Shown: in pieces, positions 20,403 to 29,427 of the stretch
Numbering within the stretch: position 1 is the stretch's first letter
How the letters are laid out: each line of letters begins with the position of its first letter
Origin: Luteibacter aegosomatis
GTDB lineage: Bacteria > Pseudomonadota > Gammaproteobacteria > Xanthomonadales > Rhodanobacteraceae
Direction of reading: 5' to 3'
Assembly (NCBI RefSeq): GCF_023078455.1
Contig: NZ_CP095740.1
Span: 1,166,001 to 1,230,000, forward strand
Length of the DNA stretch: 64,000 nucleotides
Position numbers and translations under genes: made by a program
Notes under the pieces: generated by a model
What the model was told of the DNA's origin: nothing
Database searches by the model: none
Seen by the model: the letters and a program-made list of their open reading frames with translations, nothing else

Positions 20403-22745
20403 TCAGCGTGCTTCGGGAGCGAGGGCCAGGCGATGGGCGGCCGGGCCCGGCAGCAACGGCGTCGGTCGCCCGTGCACCCAGTCGTCGTGGCCCGCACCAT
20501 GAAACGGCGACAATGGGTGCCCGCTCTGGCCGCCAGGCATGTCCAGGTAGCTGCGGTCTTCGTGTCCCGGTGAAATGGCGAAGCGTTCCGACGCGCCGAA
20601 CGACGGTCCCTGGATGCGCGGCATGTCGGTATCGCCGGGCAGCGGCTCGGCCGGCATGTCGAGGGCGCGCGACAGGAACGCGGGCAGCGCGGCGGACAGC
20701 GGGTGCGCGATCTTCGCCGTATTGGCTTCGCCCCATGTGCGTGCCGCGAGTCCGCCGGGAAGCCGGCCCAGGTCATCGGCGGTTTTCCTTGCGGCGGCGA
20801 GGAGCAGGTCGTTCCAGTCCTTCCAGCGCGCGTCCAGGAGGTTCATCGGCTTCCGTTCCACCATCGCCCAGATCGCCGCTTCGGCTACCGCGCCCCGCGA
20901 CCACCCGACATCGGGAAAGCGAGCCTTCGCGCGCGCGATGAAAGGCGCCAGCACGGCTTCACGCACGTTTTGCCGGAACGTGCGAACGAGGCGGTAGTCG
21001 ACGCTGTCGACATCGGCGCGGCCCTGCCAGCGGGCGGTGAGTTTCTTCAATTCCGCCAGCGAGCCGTCGTCGTGCGCGAGCACGGCTTGCAACAGCTGCT
21101 GCCAGCGGGTAAGAAACACCGCGCGATCGTCGGTCTGGATGGCGAGCATGTCTGCCGGCGTGAATCGGGTGCGGGCACGAAGATCGTCGCGGATCTGCCG
21201 GGCGCGCGCGCCGAGGTCCTGTCCGCCGTTGCCGAGCAGGGCGAAGGCGTCGCCGCCGACCGTACGGTTGTTGGCGGTCCACAGTCGCTGGTCTTGCGGG
21301 TTGAATACCCGTGGATAGCGCTCGGGCGGTGCGTATCCCTGCCATGTACCCTCCGGCCCGGTGCGCAGCGGAATCGCATTGCCCATCACCGTCCAGCCGA
21401 TGTTGCCCTCGCGGTCACCGGCCAGCAGGTTCTGCGGCGGCATGCCTGCGCCGGACGCGACATCGAGTGCTTCGGCCGCGCTCGTGACCCGCTCCAGCTT
21501 CATGATGCCGAGGTTGAAGGCGTGGGGATCGTGGGCGATCCACACCAGCGCGACCGGCGCGCCGTCGGCACCGGTGCCGGCGAGCGGACCCCAGCGGGTG
21601 TCCTCGACGCGAAGGTGCCGGGGTTCGCCGCGAGCCACGTCGATGATTTCGTCGTGCACCTCGAACGTGGCCCAGCCTCCGGGAGCGCGATAGCGCGACG
21701 GATTGGACGGATCGCGCTCCACGCGCACGAAGTCCATCCAGTCGCTCCATGTATTGGTGAAGCCCCAGGCGACCTGGCCGTTCGATCCCGCCACCAGCGC
21801 GGGCGTGCCGGGTAGCGTCACGCCGTTGAGGTCGCGGATGCCGCCGGGGGCGGTGGCGTCGGGAAAGCGCAAGCGGGCGCGATACCAGATGTCGGGCACG
21901 CGCAGGCCCAGGTGCATGTCGTTGGCGACCAGGGCGGCGCCGTCGGCCGTGAGGCCGCCGCCCACGGCGAAGCTGTTGCTGCCGGGCAGTTCGGGCAGCG
22001 GGGCGGGCGAGGGCGATGCCGTGCCGTCGGCGTGGTGAAGGTCGATGACCTCGGGGCCCGGCAGCACGACATCGGCCGAAAGGCTGCCGTCCAGCGGCGC
22101 TTCCCAACGCGGATCGGGAGCGAGCAGGGCGTCCACCAGCGGCGAAGGCAGCGTCGCGCGTAACTGGCCGATCATGCGTTCACGGTGGTTGGTGCCATCT
22201 TCGTTGAGGTCGAGGTACATGGCGCCGAGCACGAGCAGGGTATCTTCGCCCTTCCAGGGTTGCGGCGACTGGCGCAGCGTGAGGTATTCCCATGGGCGAA
22301 CACGCAGGGCGCCCAGACCGGCGTTGACGCCATCGCGGTAGGCATCGATCACGTCGCGTTGGTCGTCCGGAAGCGCCTCGTAGGCGCGCCGTGCCACGTC
22401 TCGGAGGCGGTGCAGCCGGTGCCCTTCATCCACCTTCAGTGCGGCGGCGCCGACAAGCGCCGACAACTCGCCCGCGGCCACGCGGCGCAGCAGGTCCATC
22501 TGGAAGAAACGGTCTTGCCCGTGCGCGTAGCCGAGGCCCCAGGCCACGTCGTGGCGGCTCTTCCCTTCGACGGTAAGCGTGCCCCGGACGTCGCGTTCGA
22601 GCGTGACGGGCGCCACGGGCCCAACGACCGTTACCGAGCCGTCGAGGCGGGGGAGACTGCCCGAGAGCAGGTACCAGCCGGCTCCGGCCGCCAGGCCGAT
22701 CAGCAGGACGAGAGCGATCAGCAGGCGGACGAGGATGCGGCGCAT
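20403..22745 (-). CDS. Penicillin acylase family Ntn-hydrolase
   Basis: A 780-aa precursor of the penicillin G acylase family, which cleaves itself into two chains and hydrolyses amide bonds (beta-lactams, acyl-homoserine lactones or other N-acyl compounds). It starts with a hydrophobic signal/anchor (MRRILVRLLIALVLLIGLAAG). The N-terminal chain has WGLGYAHGQDRFFQMDL. The autoprocessing site is LPGSNSFAVGG, making Ser256 the new N-terminal nucleophile of the large chain. The start at 22745 is 2 bp after the neighbouring lipoprotein gene, so the two are probably an operon. The substrate cannot be told from sequence. Confidence 0.88.
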   Translation of the reverse strand: MRRILVRLLIALVLLIGLAAGAGWYLLSGSLPRLDGSVTVVGPVAPVTLERDVRGTLTVEGKSRHDVAWGLGYAHGQDRFFQMDLLRRVAAGELSALVGAAALKVDEGHRLHRLRDVARRAYEALPDDQRDVIDAYRDGVNAGLGALRVRPWEYLTLRQSPQPWKGEDTLLVLGAMYLDLNEDGTNHRERMIGQLRATLPSPLVDALLAPDPRWEAPLDGSLSADVVLPGPEVIDLHHADGTASPSPAPLPELPGSNSFAVGGGLTADGAALVANDMHLGLRVPDIWYRARLRFPDATAPGGIRDLNGVTLPGTPALVAGSNGQVAWGFTNTWSDWMDFVRVERDPSNPSRYRAPGGWATFEVHDEIIDVARGEPRHLRVEDTRWGPLAGTGADGAPVALVWIAHDPHAFNLGIMKLERVTSAAEALDVASGAGMPPQNLLAGDREGNIGWTVMGNAIPLRTGPEGTWQGYAPPERYPRVFNPQDQRLWTANNRTVGGDAFALLGNGGQDLGARARQIRDDLRARTRFTPADMLAIQTDDRAVFLTRWQQLLQAVLAHDDGSLAELKKLTARWQGRADVDSVDYRLVRTFRQNVREAVLAPFIARAKARFPDVGWSRGAVAEAAIWAMVERKPMNLLDARWKDWNDLLLAAARKTADDLGRLPGGLAARTWGEANTAKIAHPLSAALPAFLSRALDMPAEPLPGDTDMPRIQGPSFGASERFAISPGHEDRSYLDMPGGQSGHPLSPFHGAGHDDWVHGRPTPLLPGPAAHRLALAPEAR

Positions 22746-22747
22746 GG

Positions 22748-23557
22748 TCAGGGCTTCTTCGGGAAGACGGCGACGATACCGGCGTAGGGTTTCGTCATGA
22801 AGGCGGGCGCACCGGCGTAGCCCGCGGTGGGCGTGAAGGCCTGCGAGATGGTGCCGTCGAGGAACAGCGCGTCGCGACAGCCGATGCCGTCGCGGAACAG
22901 GCGGGCGAACGCGTGGAAATTGACCGGCGCGCGGCTTACCGCGAAGACCACCTCGTGCGGCGATTTCGCGCACACGCCGCTGCGCCATTTCATGCTGTCC
23001 GAGCCGTCGTCGAACTGCGTGTTGATCTCGCCGCCGATCACCAGCATCGGCCCCGATTGCGTGGCCCAGCGTGGCTTGCGGCCGCTGGCGCGGAAATCCT
23101 CGCTGGTGCGGACCTCGGCGCTGCCGTCGTCGTAGACGGCGAACACGCCGTTGGGCAGCAGCGAGAAGTTGCCCGAGCGCGGATTGCCGTGCGCGAGGTT
23201 GAGCGGCACGAGCGTCTTGCCGTTTTCGACGTAGAGGCCCAGCGGCTTGAAGTCGCGGTCATAGATGCCCGCGTTGGTGGCGAACGCGAGGGTGCGGCCC
23301 TTGCCGGCCGACCAGGTCTTCAGCGCTTCGATGCCGCCGAAGGGCTGGCCGGTGTCGGGGTTGCGCCAATACAGTTCGATGTCGTCGCGTCGCGTATCCA
23401 CGGTGACCGTGAAATACGACTGGCTGTCGAATACCCTGTCGCGGCCGTCCACCGCGTCGGCGCTGGGCGAGCAGCCGATGGCGAGGCCGGCGAAGGCGGG
23501 TGCGACGAACAGGCGTGCGACGAGGCGGAGCATGCGGAGGGCGAGCGGGCGGGGCAT
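22748..23557 (-). CDS. Phosphodiester glycosidase-domain (NAGPA/DUF2233-like) lipoprotein
   Basis: A 269-aa protein with an N-terminal export signal ending LAIGC, a plausible lipoprotein box. The body has the family pattern seen in NAGPA/YigE-like proteins: FATNAGIYDRDFKPLGLYVENG, GNFSLLPNGVF, ATQSGPMLV, a C-terminal CRDALFLDGTISQAF. Enzymes of this fold cleave sugar phosphodiesters; the target here is unknown. The start at 23557 is the first ATG of a signal sequence but GGAGG abuts it directly, so an ATG 24 bp downstream (MLRLVARL) is possible. Divergent from the Nudix gene. Confidence 0.8.
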   Translation of the reverse strand: MPRPLALRMLRLVARLFVAPAFAGLAIGCSPSADAVDGRDRVFDSQSYFTVTVDTRRDDIELYWRNPDTGQPFGGIEALKTWSAGKGRTLAFATNAGIYDRDFKPLGLYVENGKTLVPLNLAHGNPRSGNFSLLPNGVFAVYDDGSAEVRTSEDFRASGRKPRWATQSGPMLVIGGEINTQFDDGSDSMKWRSGVCAKSPHEVVFAVSRAPVNFHAFARLFRDGIGCRDALFLDGTISQAFTPTAGYAGAPAFMTKPYAGIVAVFPKKP

Positions 23558-23660
23558 CCTCCGATGTTCGCCGGGTGTCGGCGGGCACGCAAGGGGCACG
23601 CGGCCACCACGGGCCCGCGAGGGCGTAAACTCCGGGGTTTTTCCCCGGTACGCCATCGTC

Positions 23661-24149
23661 ATGCCTTATACGCCCATCGTCGCCACGCTCGGCTACGTGC
23701 TGTCCCCGGACGGCGGCCGTGTGCTCATGATCCACCGCAACGCCCGTCAGGACGACCAGCATCTGGGCAAATACAACGGCCTGGGCGGCAAGATGGAACC
23801 CGGCGAGGACATCGCCGCGTGCATGCGCCGGGAGATTCGCGAAGAAGCGGGCATCGAATGCGTGGAGATGCGCTTGCGCGGCACGCTGAACTGGCCGGGC
23901 TTCGGCAAGCGCGGCGAAGACTGGCTGGGCTTCATCTTCGTGATCACGCGTTACGAGGGGACGCCGCTGAAGTCCAATCCCGAAGGCGCGCTGGAATGGG
24001 TGTCGGTCGATGCGCTGGATGCCTTGCCGATGTGGGAGGGCGATCGGCATTTCCTGCCGTTGGTGTTCGACGGCGATCCACGGCCGTTCCATGGCGTGAT
24101 GCCGTACAAGGACGGACGGATGGTGTCGTGGGATTACTCGCGGTTGTAG
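23661..24149 (+). CDS. Nudix hydrolase (MutT-like)
   Basis: A 162-aa protein with a complete Nudix box starting at GGKMEPGEDIAAC and running into REIREEAGIE, the metal-binding and catalytic signature of pyrophosphohydrolases. The upstream KYNGLGGKMEPGE context and C-terminal WDYSRL resemble bacterial 8-oxo-dGTP diphosphatases of the MTH1-like/YjhB type. It would hydrolyse a nucleoside diphosphate derivative; substrate is not certain. The start at 23661 is the first ATG after the divergent promoter region. Confidence 0.88.
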   Translation: MPYTPIVATLGYVLSPDGGRVLMIHRNARQDDQHLGKYNGLGGKMEPGEDIAACMRREIREEAGIECVEMRLRGTLNWPGFGKRGEDWLGFIFVITRYEGTPLKSNPEGALEWVSVDALDALPMWEGDRHFLPLVFDGDPRPFHGVMPYKDGRMVSWDYSRL

Positions 24150-24164
24150 GCCGTGCATAAGGCG

Positions 24165-24238
24165 CTGGGCTCCTGCCTTCGCAGGAGCGACGAGAGTCAA
24201 CCTTGTAGCTCGTCGCTCCTGCGAAGGCAGGAGCCCAG
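24165..24238. repeat. Perfect 30-bp inverted repeat between convergent genes
   Basis: The 30-bp arm at 24165-24194 is an exact reverse complement of 24209-24238, separated by 14 bp. Each arm itself contains a small hairpin (CTCCTGC-CTTC-GCAGGAG), so either a long cruciform or two tandem hairpins can form. It lies between the 3' ends of the Nudix gene and parC. This fits a REP/BIME-like element acting as a bidirectional terminator or gyrase site. Confidence 0.9.
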
Positions 24239-24255
24239 TGTCTTCCGACCAGCCT

Positions 24256-26496
24256 TTAGCCCGTCGTCTCGATCCGCTCCACGCGCCGCAACCCGCGCGG
24301 CAGCACGCCGCCACGCGTCGCGCGGCTGCCGCCGTACTCCACGAGATCGGCCCACTTCAGCGTGAGCTTGCGCTGGCCCGCATAAAGCGTGACCTCGCCC
24401 TTGCCCTCGGTGACCACGGCCACGCCGACCACGCGCTCCTCGCCCGAGACGAGTTTGGCCTTCGGGATCTCGATGAGCTTGTTGCCCTTGCCCTTGTCGA
24501 GTTCGGGCAATTCCGCTACCGAGAACATCAGCAGGTGACCTTCGCCGGTGACCACCACGATGCGGTCGCGCGACGGATCGGCCGAGATGGCCGGCGCCAG
24601 CACGCGGGCGCCCTCGCTGAGCGAGAGGATCTGCTTACCGGCCTTCTGCCGCCCGGTGAGCGCTTCGAAACGGGTGACGAAGCCGTAGCCGAAGTCGGTG
24701 GCGAGCACGATGCGGGTGTCGTTGTCGGCGGCCACCACGGCGTCGAAGCTCGCGCCCGCCGGCGGGCTGAAGCGGCCGGTCAGCGGTTCGCCGTTGCCGC
24801 GTGCCGAGGGTAGCGTGTGCGCGGCCGTGGCATAGGCGCGACCGGTGGAATCGATGAACGCCACCTGTTGCGTGGTGCGGGCACGGGCGATGGCCAGCAG
24901 GTTGTCGCCCTCGCGGTAGGACAGTGCCTCGCCGTCGATCTCGTGGCCCTTGCCGGCGCGTACCCAGCCCTTCTGCGACAGCACCACGGTGACCGGCTCG
25001 GACGCCACCAGGGCGCTCTCGTCGAGGGCCTGCGCCACGCTGCGCTCGATCAGCGGCGAGCGGCGGGCGTCGCCGTATTTCTCGGCGTCGGCGCGCAGTT
25101 CTTCCTTGATGAGGCCCTTGAGCTTGGCCGGCGACTTCAGCAGCACGTTGATGCGCGCGCGCTCCTCCTCGAGCTTGTCGCGTTCTTCGGTGATCTTCAT
25201 TTCCTCGAGGCGGGCGAGCTGGCGCAGCTTGGTTTCGAGGATGTAGTCGGCCTGCTCCTCGTCGAGGCGGAAGCGGGCGATCAGCACCGGCTTGGGCTCG
25301 TCCTCGGTGCGGACGATGCGGATCACCTCGTCGAGGTTGAGGTACGCGATGCGCAACGCTTCGAGCAGGTGCAGGCGGCGTTCGACGCGGCCCAGGCGAT
25401 GGTTCAGGCGGCGGGTGACGGTGTCGGTGCGGAAGCGCAGCCACTCGCCCAGCACCGTCTTGAGATCCTTCACCTGGGGACGGCCGTCGAGGCCGATCAT
25501 GTTCAGGTTGACGCGGAAGCTCTTTTCCAGGTCGGTGGTGGCGAAGAGGTGCTGCATCATCTCGTCGGCGTCGACGCGGTTGGAGCGCGGCACGATGACG
25601 AGGCGGATGGGATTCTCGTGATCGGATTCGTCGCGGAGATCCTCGATCATCGGCAGTTTCTTCAGGCGCATCTGCGCCGCGATCTGCTCGAGGATTTTCG
25701 ACGGCGACACCTGGTGCGGCAGCGCGGTGATGACGATGTTGCTTTCTTCGCGCACGTAGACGGCGCGCGCGCGCACCGAGCCGTTGCCGGTCTGGTACAT
25801 CGCCACCAGCTCGCGGCGGGGGGTGATGATTTCGGCCGTGGTGGGGTAATCCGGGCCCTGTACGTGTTCGCAGAGGTCGGCCACCGTGGCATCCGGATCG
25901 TCGAGCAGGCGGATGCAGGCGCTGGCGATCTCGCGCAGGTTGTGCGGCGGGATATCGGTGGCCATGCCCACGGCGATGCCCATGGAGCCGTTGAGTAGCA
26001 CGTGCGGCACGCGGGCGGGCAGCCAGGAAGGCTCTTCCATGGTGCCGTCGAAGTTCGGCACCCAGTCGACGGTGCCGTGGCCCAGCTCGGAAAGCAGGAT
26101 CTCGGCGATGGGGGTGAGGCGCGACTCGGTGTAGCGCATGGCCGCGAAGCTTTTCGGGTCGTCCGGCGAGCCGAAGTTGCCGTGGCCGTCCACGAGCGGG
26201 TAGCGGTAAGAGAACGGCTGGGCCATGAGCACCATGGCCTCGTAGCAGGCCGAGTCGCCATGGGGATGGAATTTGCCGATGACGTCGCCGATGGTGCGGG
26301 CGGACTTCTTGGGCTTGGCCGTGGCGGCCAGGCTCAGCTCGCTCATGGCGTAGACGATACGGCGCTGCACGGGCTTCAGGCCGTCGCCCACGAAGGGCAG
26401 GGCACGGTCGAGCACCACGTACATGGAGTAGTCGAGGTAGGCCCGCTCGGCGTACTCCTTGAGCGGGATCTGTTCGTAATTGGCTTGCAGATTCAT
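24256..26496 (-). CDS. parC: DNA topoisomerase IV subunit A
   Basis: DNA-breakage subunit of topoisomerase IV, which decatenates daughter chromosomes. The 746-aa protein has the winged-helix region with [13 protein letters not shown] (quinolone-determining segment, Ser82 and Glu86), the catalytic Arg121-Tyr122 in [27 protein letters not shown], and a C-terminal beta-pinwheel (about residues 495-740). A ParC rather than GyrA assignment follows from the short length and the [18 protein letters not shown]-terminus. parE is not adjacent. Confidence 0.96.
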   Translation of the reverse strand: MNLQANYEQIPLKEYAERAYLDYSMYVVLDRALPFVGDGLKPVQRRIVYAMSELSLAATAKPKKSARTIGDVIGKFHPHGDSACYEAMVLMAQPFSYRYPLVDGHGNFGSPDDPKSFAAMRYTESRLTPIAEILLSELGHGTVDWVPNFDGTMEEPSWLPARVPHVLLNGSMGIAVGMATDIPPHNLREIASACIRLLDDPDATVADLCEHVQGPDYPTTAEIITPRRELVAMYQTGNGSVRARAVYVREESNIVITALPHQVSPSKILEQIAAQMRLKKLPMIEDLRDESDHENPIRLVIVPRSNRVDADEMMQHLFATTDLEKSFRVNLNMIGLDGRPQVKDLKTVLGEWLRFRTDTVTRRLNHRLGRVERRLHLLEALRIAYLNLDEVIRIVRTEDEPKPVLIARFRLDEEQADYILETKLRQLARLEEMKITEERDKLEEERARINVLLKSPAKLKGLIKEELRADAEKYGDARRSPLIERSVAQALDESALVASEPVTVVLSQKGWVRAGKGHEIDGEALSYREGDNLLAIARARTTQQVAFIDSTGRAYATAAHTLPSARGNGEPLTGRFSPPAGASFDAVVAADNDTRIVLATDFGYGFVTRFEALTGRQKAGKQILSLSEGARVLAPAISADPSRDRIVVVTGEGHLLMFSVAELPELDKGKGNKLIEIPKAKLVSGEERVVGVAVVTEGKGEVTLYAGQRKLTLKWADLVEYGGSRATRGGVLPRGLRRVERIETTG

Positions 26497-26587
26497 GGCT
26501 TGGCTGTCCTTCTGGCGCGCCGCGGCGCGTCGTTAACCGGACGATGGTGCCAGAAAGGCGTCTCAAGGGTGTAGACCGCGGCGAAAA

Positions 26588-26662
26588 TCGCGGACAGGGT
26601 CCGCTCCCACCCCTCGGTAGCAGGCCTTCCTACCAGAGGGTGAGAGCGGACCCTGTCCGCGA
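26588..26662. repeat. Intergenic inverted repeat with 19-bp perfect arms
   Basis: The arm at 26588-26606 (TCGCGGACAGGGTCCGCTC) is exactly complementary to 26644-26662, and the 37-bp interior continues as an imperfect hairpin (CACCCCTCGGTAG / CTACCAGAGGGTG). No T-run follows. It lies 11 bp past the peptidase stop and before the parC start. A dispersed REP-like repeat or transcript-stabilising hairpin is likely. Confidence 0.8.
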
Positions 26663-26672
26663 CGGGTCAACC

Positions 26673-27701
26673 TCAGCGCGCGGGCTTGCCCGCATCCACA
26701 TCTTTGATGAACTTCACCAGCCCCGTGAAATAGGTCTGCTGGTCGTCGTACATCGCCATGTGCGAGCCCTTGGGACACAGCAGGAACCGCCCCTTCGGCA
26801 AGCGCTTCGCCATCGATGCCATGTACTTGGGGTCCATGGTGTCGTAGGTGGCGGCGATCACCAGGGTGGGCACGGTGATCTTCGCCAGGTCGTCGAAGCG
26901 GTCCCAGTGCTCCAGCTTGCCGCTCAGGCCCAGCTCGCTCGGGCCCTGCATCGACACGTAGAGCTGCTGGTTGAGGTGCGAGAACGAGCGGTTCACCGGT
27001 TCGGGCCACTGCGCGTACGGCATGCGCAGGATGTGCTGCTCGTAGTGCATGGGGATGAGGATGCCCATGTACTTCGGATCGTCCGTCTTTCCCTCGGCTT
27101 CCATGCGCTTGACCTCGGCAAGCTTGGTCTGGTCCATGGCGGGCATCAGCACGTTCTTCGCGTAGGCGATGTAGGCCGGCGCGCTGGCCATCATGTCGGA
27201 GATGATCAGGCCCTTGAGGTGCTGCTGGTACTTGAGCGCGTACTCGATGGCGAGGATGCCGCCCCAGGAGTGGCCGAGCAGGTAGAAGTTGTTTTTGTCC
27301 AGGTTCAGCGCCTGGCGCACCTGTTCCACTTCCTCGACGAAACGAGGCAGGTCCCACAACGATTCGTCGGTGGGATGGTCACTGTTACCGGAGCCGAGCT
27401 GGTCGTAGTAGTAATACTCGATGCCCTGGCCGGGGAAGAAGCTGTCGAATACCTCCATGTACTCATGGGTGGCGCCCGGACCACCGTGCAGCAACAGCAC
27501 CTTGACCGTGGGGTTGTTGCCCGTGCGCTTCGTCCAGACGCGGAATGTTCCCTTCGGCGTGTCGATGGTGATCATCTTCACGCCGCCGTCCAGCGGCTTG
27601 GCGTCGCGGGAGTTGTCGAAGTAGGAAGGCGGTGGCGGTGCGGCATGAGCGATGCCGATCGTCACGAAAAGCAGCGAAAGGATGGCGATGAGGCGGCGCA
27701 T
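26673..27701 (-). CDS. Secreted alpha/beta hydrolase, proline iminopeptidase-like (S33)
   Basis: A 342-aa exported enzyme with a Sec signal peptide (cleavage after HAHA/IAHAA) and the S33 peptidase signature. HGGPG forms the oxyanion loop, GHSWGG carries the nucleophilic Ser, the catalytic Asp is in ATYDTMDP, and the His is in GSHMAMYDD. S33 enzymes release N-terminal proline or other residues from small peptides. Signal peptide plus full triad suggests a periplasmic peptide-scavenging role. It stands alone, flanked by two hairpin elements. Confidence 0.87.
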   Translation of the reverse strand: MRRLIAILSLLFVTIGIAHAAPPPPSYFDNSRDAKPLDGGVKMITIDTPKGTFRVWTKRTGNNPTVKVLLLHGGPGATHEYMEVFDSFFPGQGIEYYYYDQLGSGNSDHPTDESLWDLPRFVEEVEQVRQALNLDKNNFYLLGHSWGGILAIEYALKYQQHLKGLIISDMMASAPAYIAYAKNVLMPAMDQTKLAEVKRMEAEGKTDDPKYMGILIPMHYEQHILRMPYAQWPEPVNRSFSHLNQQLYVSMQGPSELGLSGKLEHWDRFDDLAKITVPTLVIAATYDTMDPKYMASMAKRLPKGRFLLCPKGSHMAMYDDQQTYFTGLVKFIKDVDAGKPAR

Positions 27702-27743
27702 GGTCGTCGGATGGCCGATGAATGAGGAGATCGCACTATCCTG

Positions 27744-27776
27744 CGAAGGAACGGCCCTGTCCAGGCCGTTCCTTCG
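27744..27776 (-). terminator. Hairpin terminator after the EEP phosphodiesterase gene
   Basis: A perfect 13-bp stem, CGAAGGAACGGCC / GGCCGTTCCTTCG, with a 7-nt loop begins 18 bp after the phosphodiesterase stop codon. No long U-tract follows, so termination may be partial; the hairpin also protects the 3' end. Confidence 0.65.
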
Positions 27777-27794
27777 GGCGACTACGCCGCGCGA

Positions 27795-28616
27795 TCAGAA
27801 TTCGAAATCCGCCGCTACCGGAAAATGATCGGACGGGTAGTGGCCGTTCTTCGAGGCGGTGATGGTGCGCTGGGATGTCGCTTTCACGCCCCGGTAAAGG
27901 ATCCAGTCGATCCGCTTGGTCGCCTTGCCGGTGAAAGCGTGGAAGGTATCGTCCGGGCCCTCGTGCGACGCGGCGCTGGTGCGTGCGTCCTTCAGCGTCT
28001 GGGTGAGCACGGCGTGCGATTCGCTCTCCGGACCGGTATTGAAATCGCCGGTGAGGATCACCGGCACGTCGGCTGGCAGCTTGGCGATCCAGTTGGCGAT
28101 CTCGCGGGCGCCCTTCGTGCGGGCGTCTTCGTCCTGGTCGCGGTAGGGCAGGTGGGTATCCAGCAGATAAAAACGCTTGTGATCGGCGATGCGTTCGAAC
28201 AACGCCCAGTTCACCATGCGTGGCATCGGATGGCCCCAGGTGATGCTGCCGACCTTGTCCGGCGTGTCGGAAAGCCAGAAATCCCCTTGTTCGACCACTT
28301 TCAGGTGGTCCTTCTTGTAAAAGATGCCCATGTGCTCGTCGTCGTGGCCGCCATACCGGTCGCGGCCGAACCAGGCATACGAGGGCAACCGGGCCACCGT
28401 GTCGTCGCCCTGTACCTTGCCCAGCTCCTGGGTGCCGATCACGTCGGGGTCGACCTGGCGGATGGTGTCGGCGAAGAGGTCGCGGCGCATCTCCCAGCGG
28501 TCAGGGCCGTCCTTGCCGGTGATCGTGCGGACGTTGAACGACATCACCTTGAGGTCGGCGGCGGAGGCGGGCAGGGCGAGTACGGCGAAGGCGGCGACGG
28601 CGAGGATTCGGATCAT
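27795..28616 (-). CDS. Exported endonuclease/exonuclease/phosphatase-family hydrolase
   Basis: A 273-aa protein with a signal peptide (MIRILAVAAFAVLALPASAA) and the EEP fold: KVMSFNVRT (Asn), IGTQE (metal-binding Glu), LLDTHLPY (His), LTGDFNTGPES (Asp, Asn) and the C-terminal YPSDHFPVAADF (Asp-His pair). All catalytic landmarks of the DNase I-like superfamily are present. Family members cleave nucleic acids, sphingomyelin or phosphoinositides; the substrate is open. The start at 28616 has GGAAG upstream; longer upstream frames lack the signal peptide at the N-terminus. Confidence 0.88.
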   Translation of the reverse strand: MIRILAVAAFAVLALPASAADLKVMSFNVRTITGKDGPDRWEMRRDLFADTIRQVDPDVIGTQELGKVQGDDTVARLPSYAWFGRDRYGGHDDEHMGIFYKKDHLKVVEQGDFWLSDTPDKVGSITWGHPMPRMVNWALFERIADHKRFYLLDTHLPYRDQDEDARTKGAREIANWIAKLPADVPVILTGDFNTGPESESHAVLTQTLKDARTSAASHEGPDDTFHAFTGKATKRIDWILYRGVKATSQRTITASKNGHYPSDHFPVAADFEF

Positions 28617-28715
28617 CGGGGGGCTTCCGGCAGGGACGATCCCCACACTATATAGGCGTCCGTCTTTCGCGACGTGACAGAATAGGCGGGTTGCAATGCC
28701 TTTTCCGGAGTTTCC

Positions 28716-29174
28716 ATGACCGACCGCGACGATGACGCCCCCAGCGGCAACGGCCGCCGTATCGCCCTGGCCATCGTGCTGATCGCCTTCGTCGCCTCGG
28801 TGACCACGGCGATGCTGGCGTTCACCGCATCGAAGCGGGCGAACGAGCGCGATGCCGCGGGCATGGTGGCGGATGCCGCCGACCTGCACGGCATGCTATC
28901 CAACTGGACGATGCAGCGCGATGCCGTACTCGCCCTGCCGGCCGCCGATCGCGGACCGGCTCTGGCCACGCTCGACGGGCGCGCGAGCCTTCTGGCAGCG
29001 TGGAAGCCACGGACGCCCTGCGGCGCGCAGGCGCGCGATTGGCTCGACGAGAAGCTGCGCGGGCTGGGAGCGCAACTGCGCAACGGCGAACCGAGGACCG
29101 GCGACGTATCCGCCGAGTTGGACCGCTCGCTGAAGGGTTGCCGGGATATGCGCGGTCGCGACGTCACTATCTGA
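28716..29174 (+). CDS. Hypothetical single-pass membrane protein
   Basis: A 152-aa protein of unknown function. A charged N-terminus (MTDRDDDAPSGNGRR) precedes one transmembrane helix (about residues 15-38), then a helical, probably periplasmic domain with two Cys (near residues 101 and 142) that could pair. CGGAG lies 6 nt before the ATG. It is divergent from the EEP gene and its 3' end runs into the first cluster of DnaA-box elements. Confidence 0.65.
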   Translation: MTDRDDDAPSGNGRRIALAIVLIAFVASVTTAMLAFTASKRANERDAAGMVADAADLHGMLSNWTMQRDAVLALPAADRGPALATLDGRASLLAAWKPRTPCGAQARDWLDEKLRGLGAQLRNGEPRTGDVSAELDRSLKGCRDMRGRDVTI

Positions 29175-29199
29175 ACGCGACCTTCGCCGTCTGGCGCGT

Positions 29200-29416
29200 T
29201 TGTCCACAGGCGATGTGGATAGCGCCTGCATAAGCATGTGGACAAGTCCGATTCGGCGTTTCGCGACAGGTGCTTGCGTTGCACTGGTCATCCGATGACC
29301 AGCCTTTCGGGAACTATCCACATCCGGTGTGGACAGTTCCTGCATAAGCATGTTGATAACTTCCCTTCGTCCTTGCCGGGCAAGTACTTACCTTGCGCTG
29401 GTCAACGAATCGCCAG
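29200..29416 (+). repeat. Two tandem 103/104-bp elements with DnaA-box triads (cluster A)
   Basis: Copy 1 spans 29200-29303 and copy 2 spans 29314-29416. Each holds three DnaA-box-like nonamers at the same offsets: box 1 direct (TTGTCCACA at 29200; CTATCCACA at 29314), box 2 inverted at +14, box 3 inverted at +37. CTGCATAA lies between boxes 2 and 3. Each copy ends in CTGGTCA-N5-TGACCAG or a relic; copy 1 has a 9+9 version. Located between convergent 3' ends, so not an obvious promoter. See cluster B for four more copies. Confidence 0.9.
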
Positions 29417-29427
29417 CGACGCGGACT

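Noticed and set aside
24817..25998. A 393-codon plus-strand frame
   Set aside because: Antisense to parC, without recognisable domain or ribosome site.
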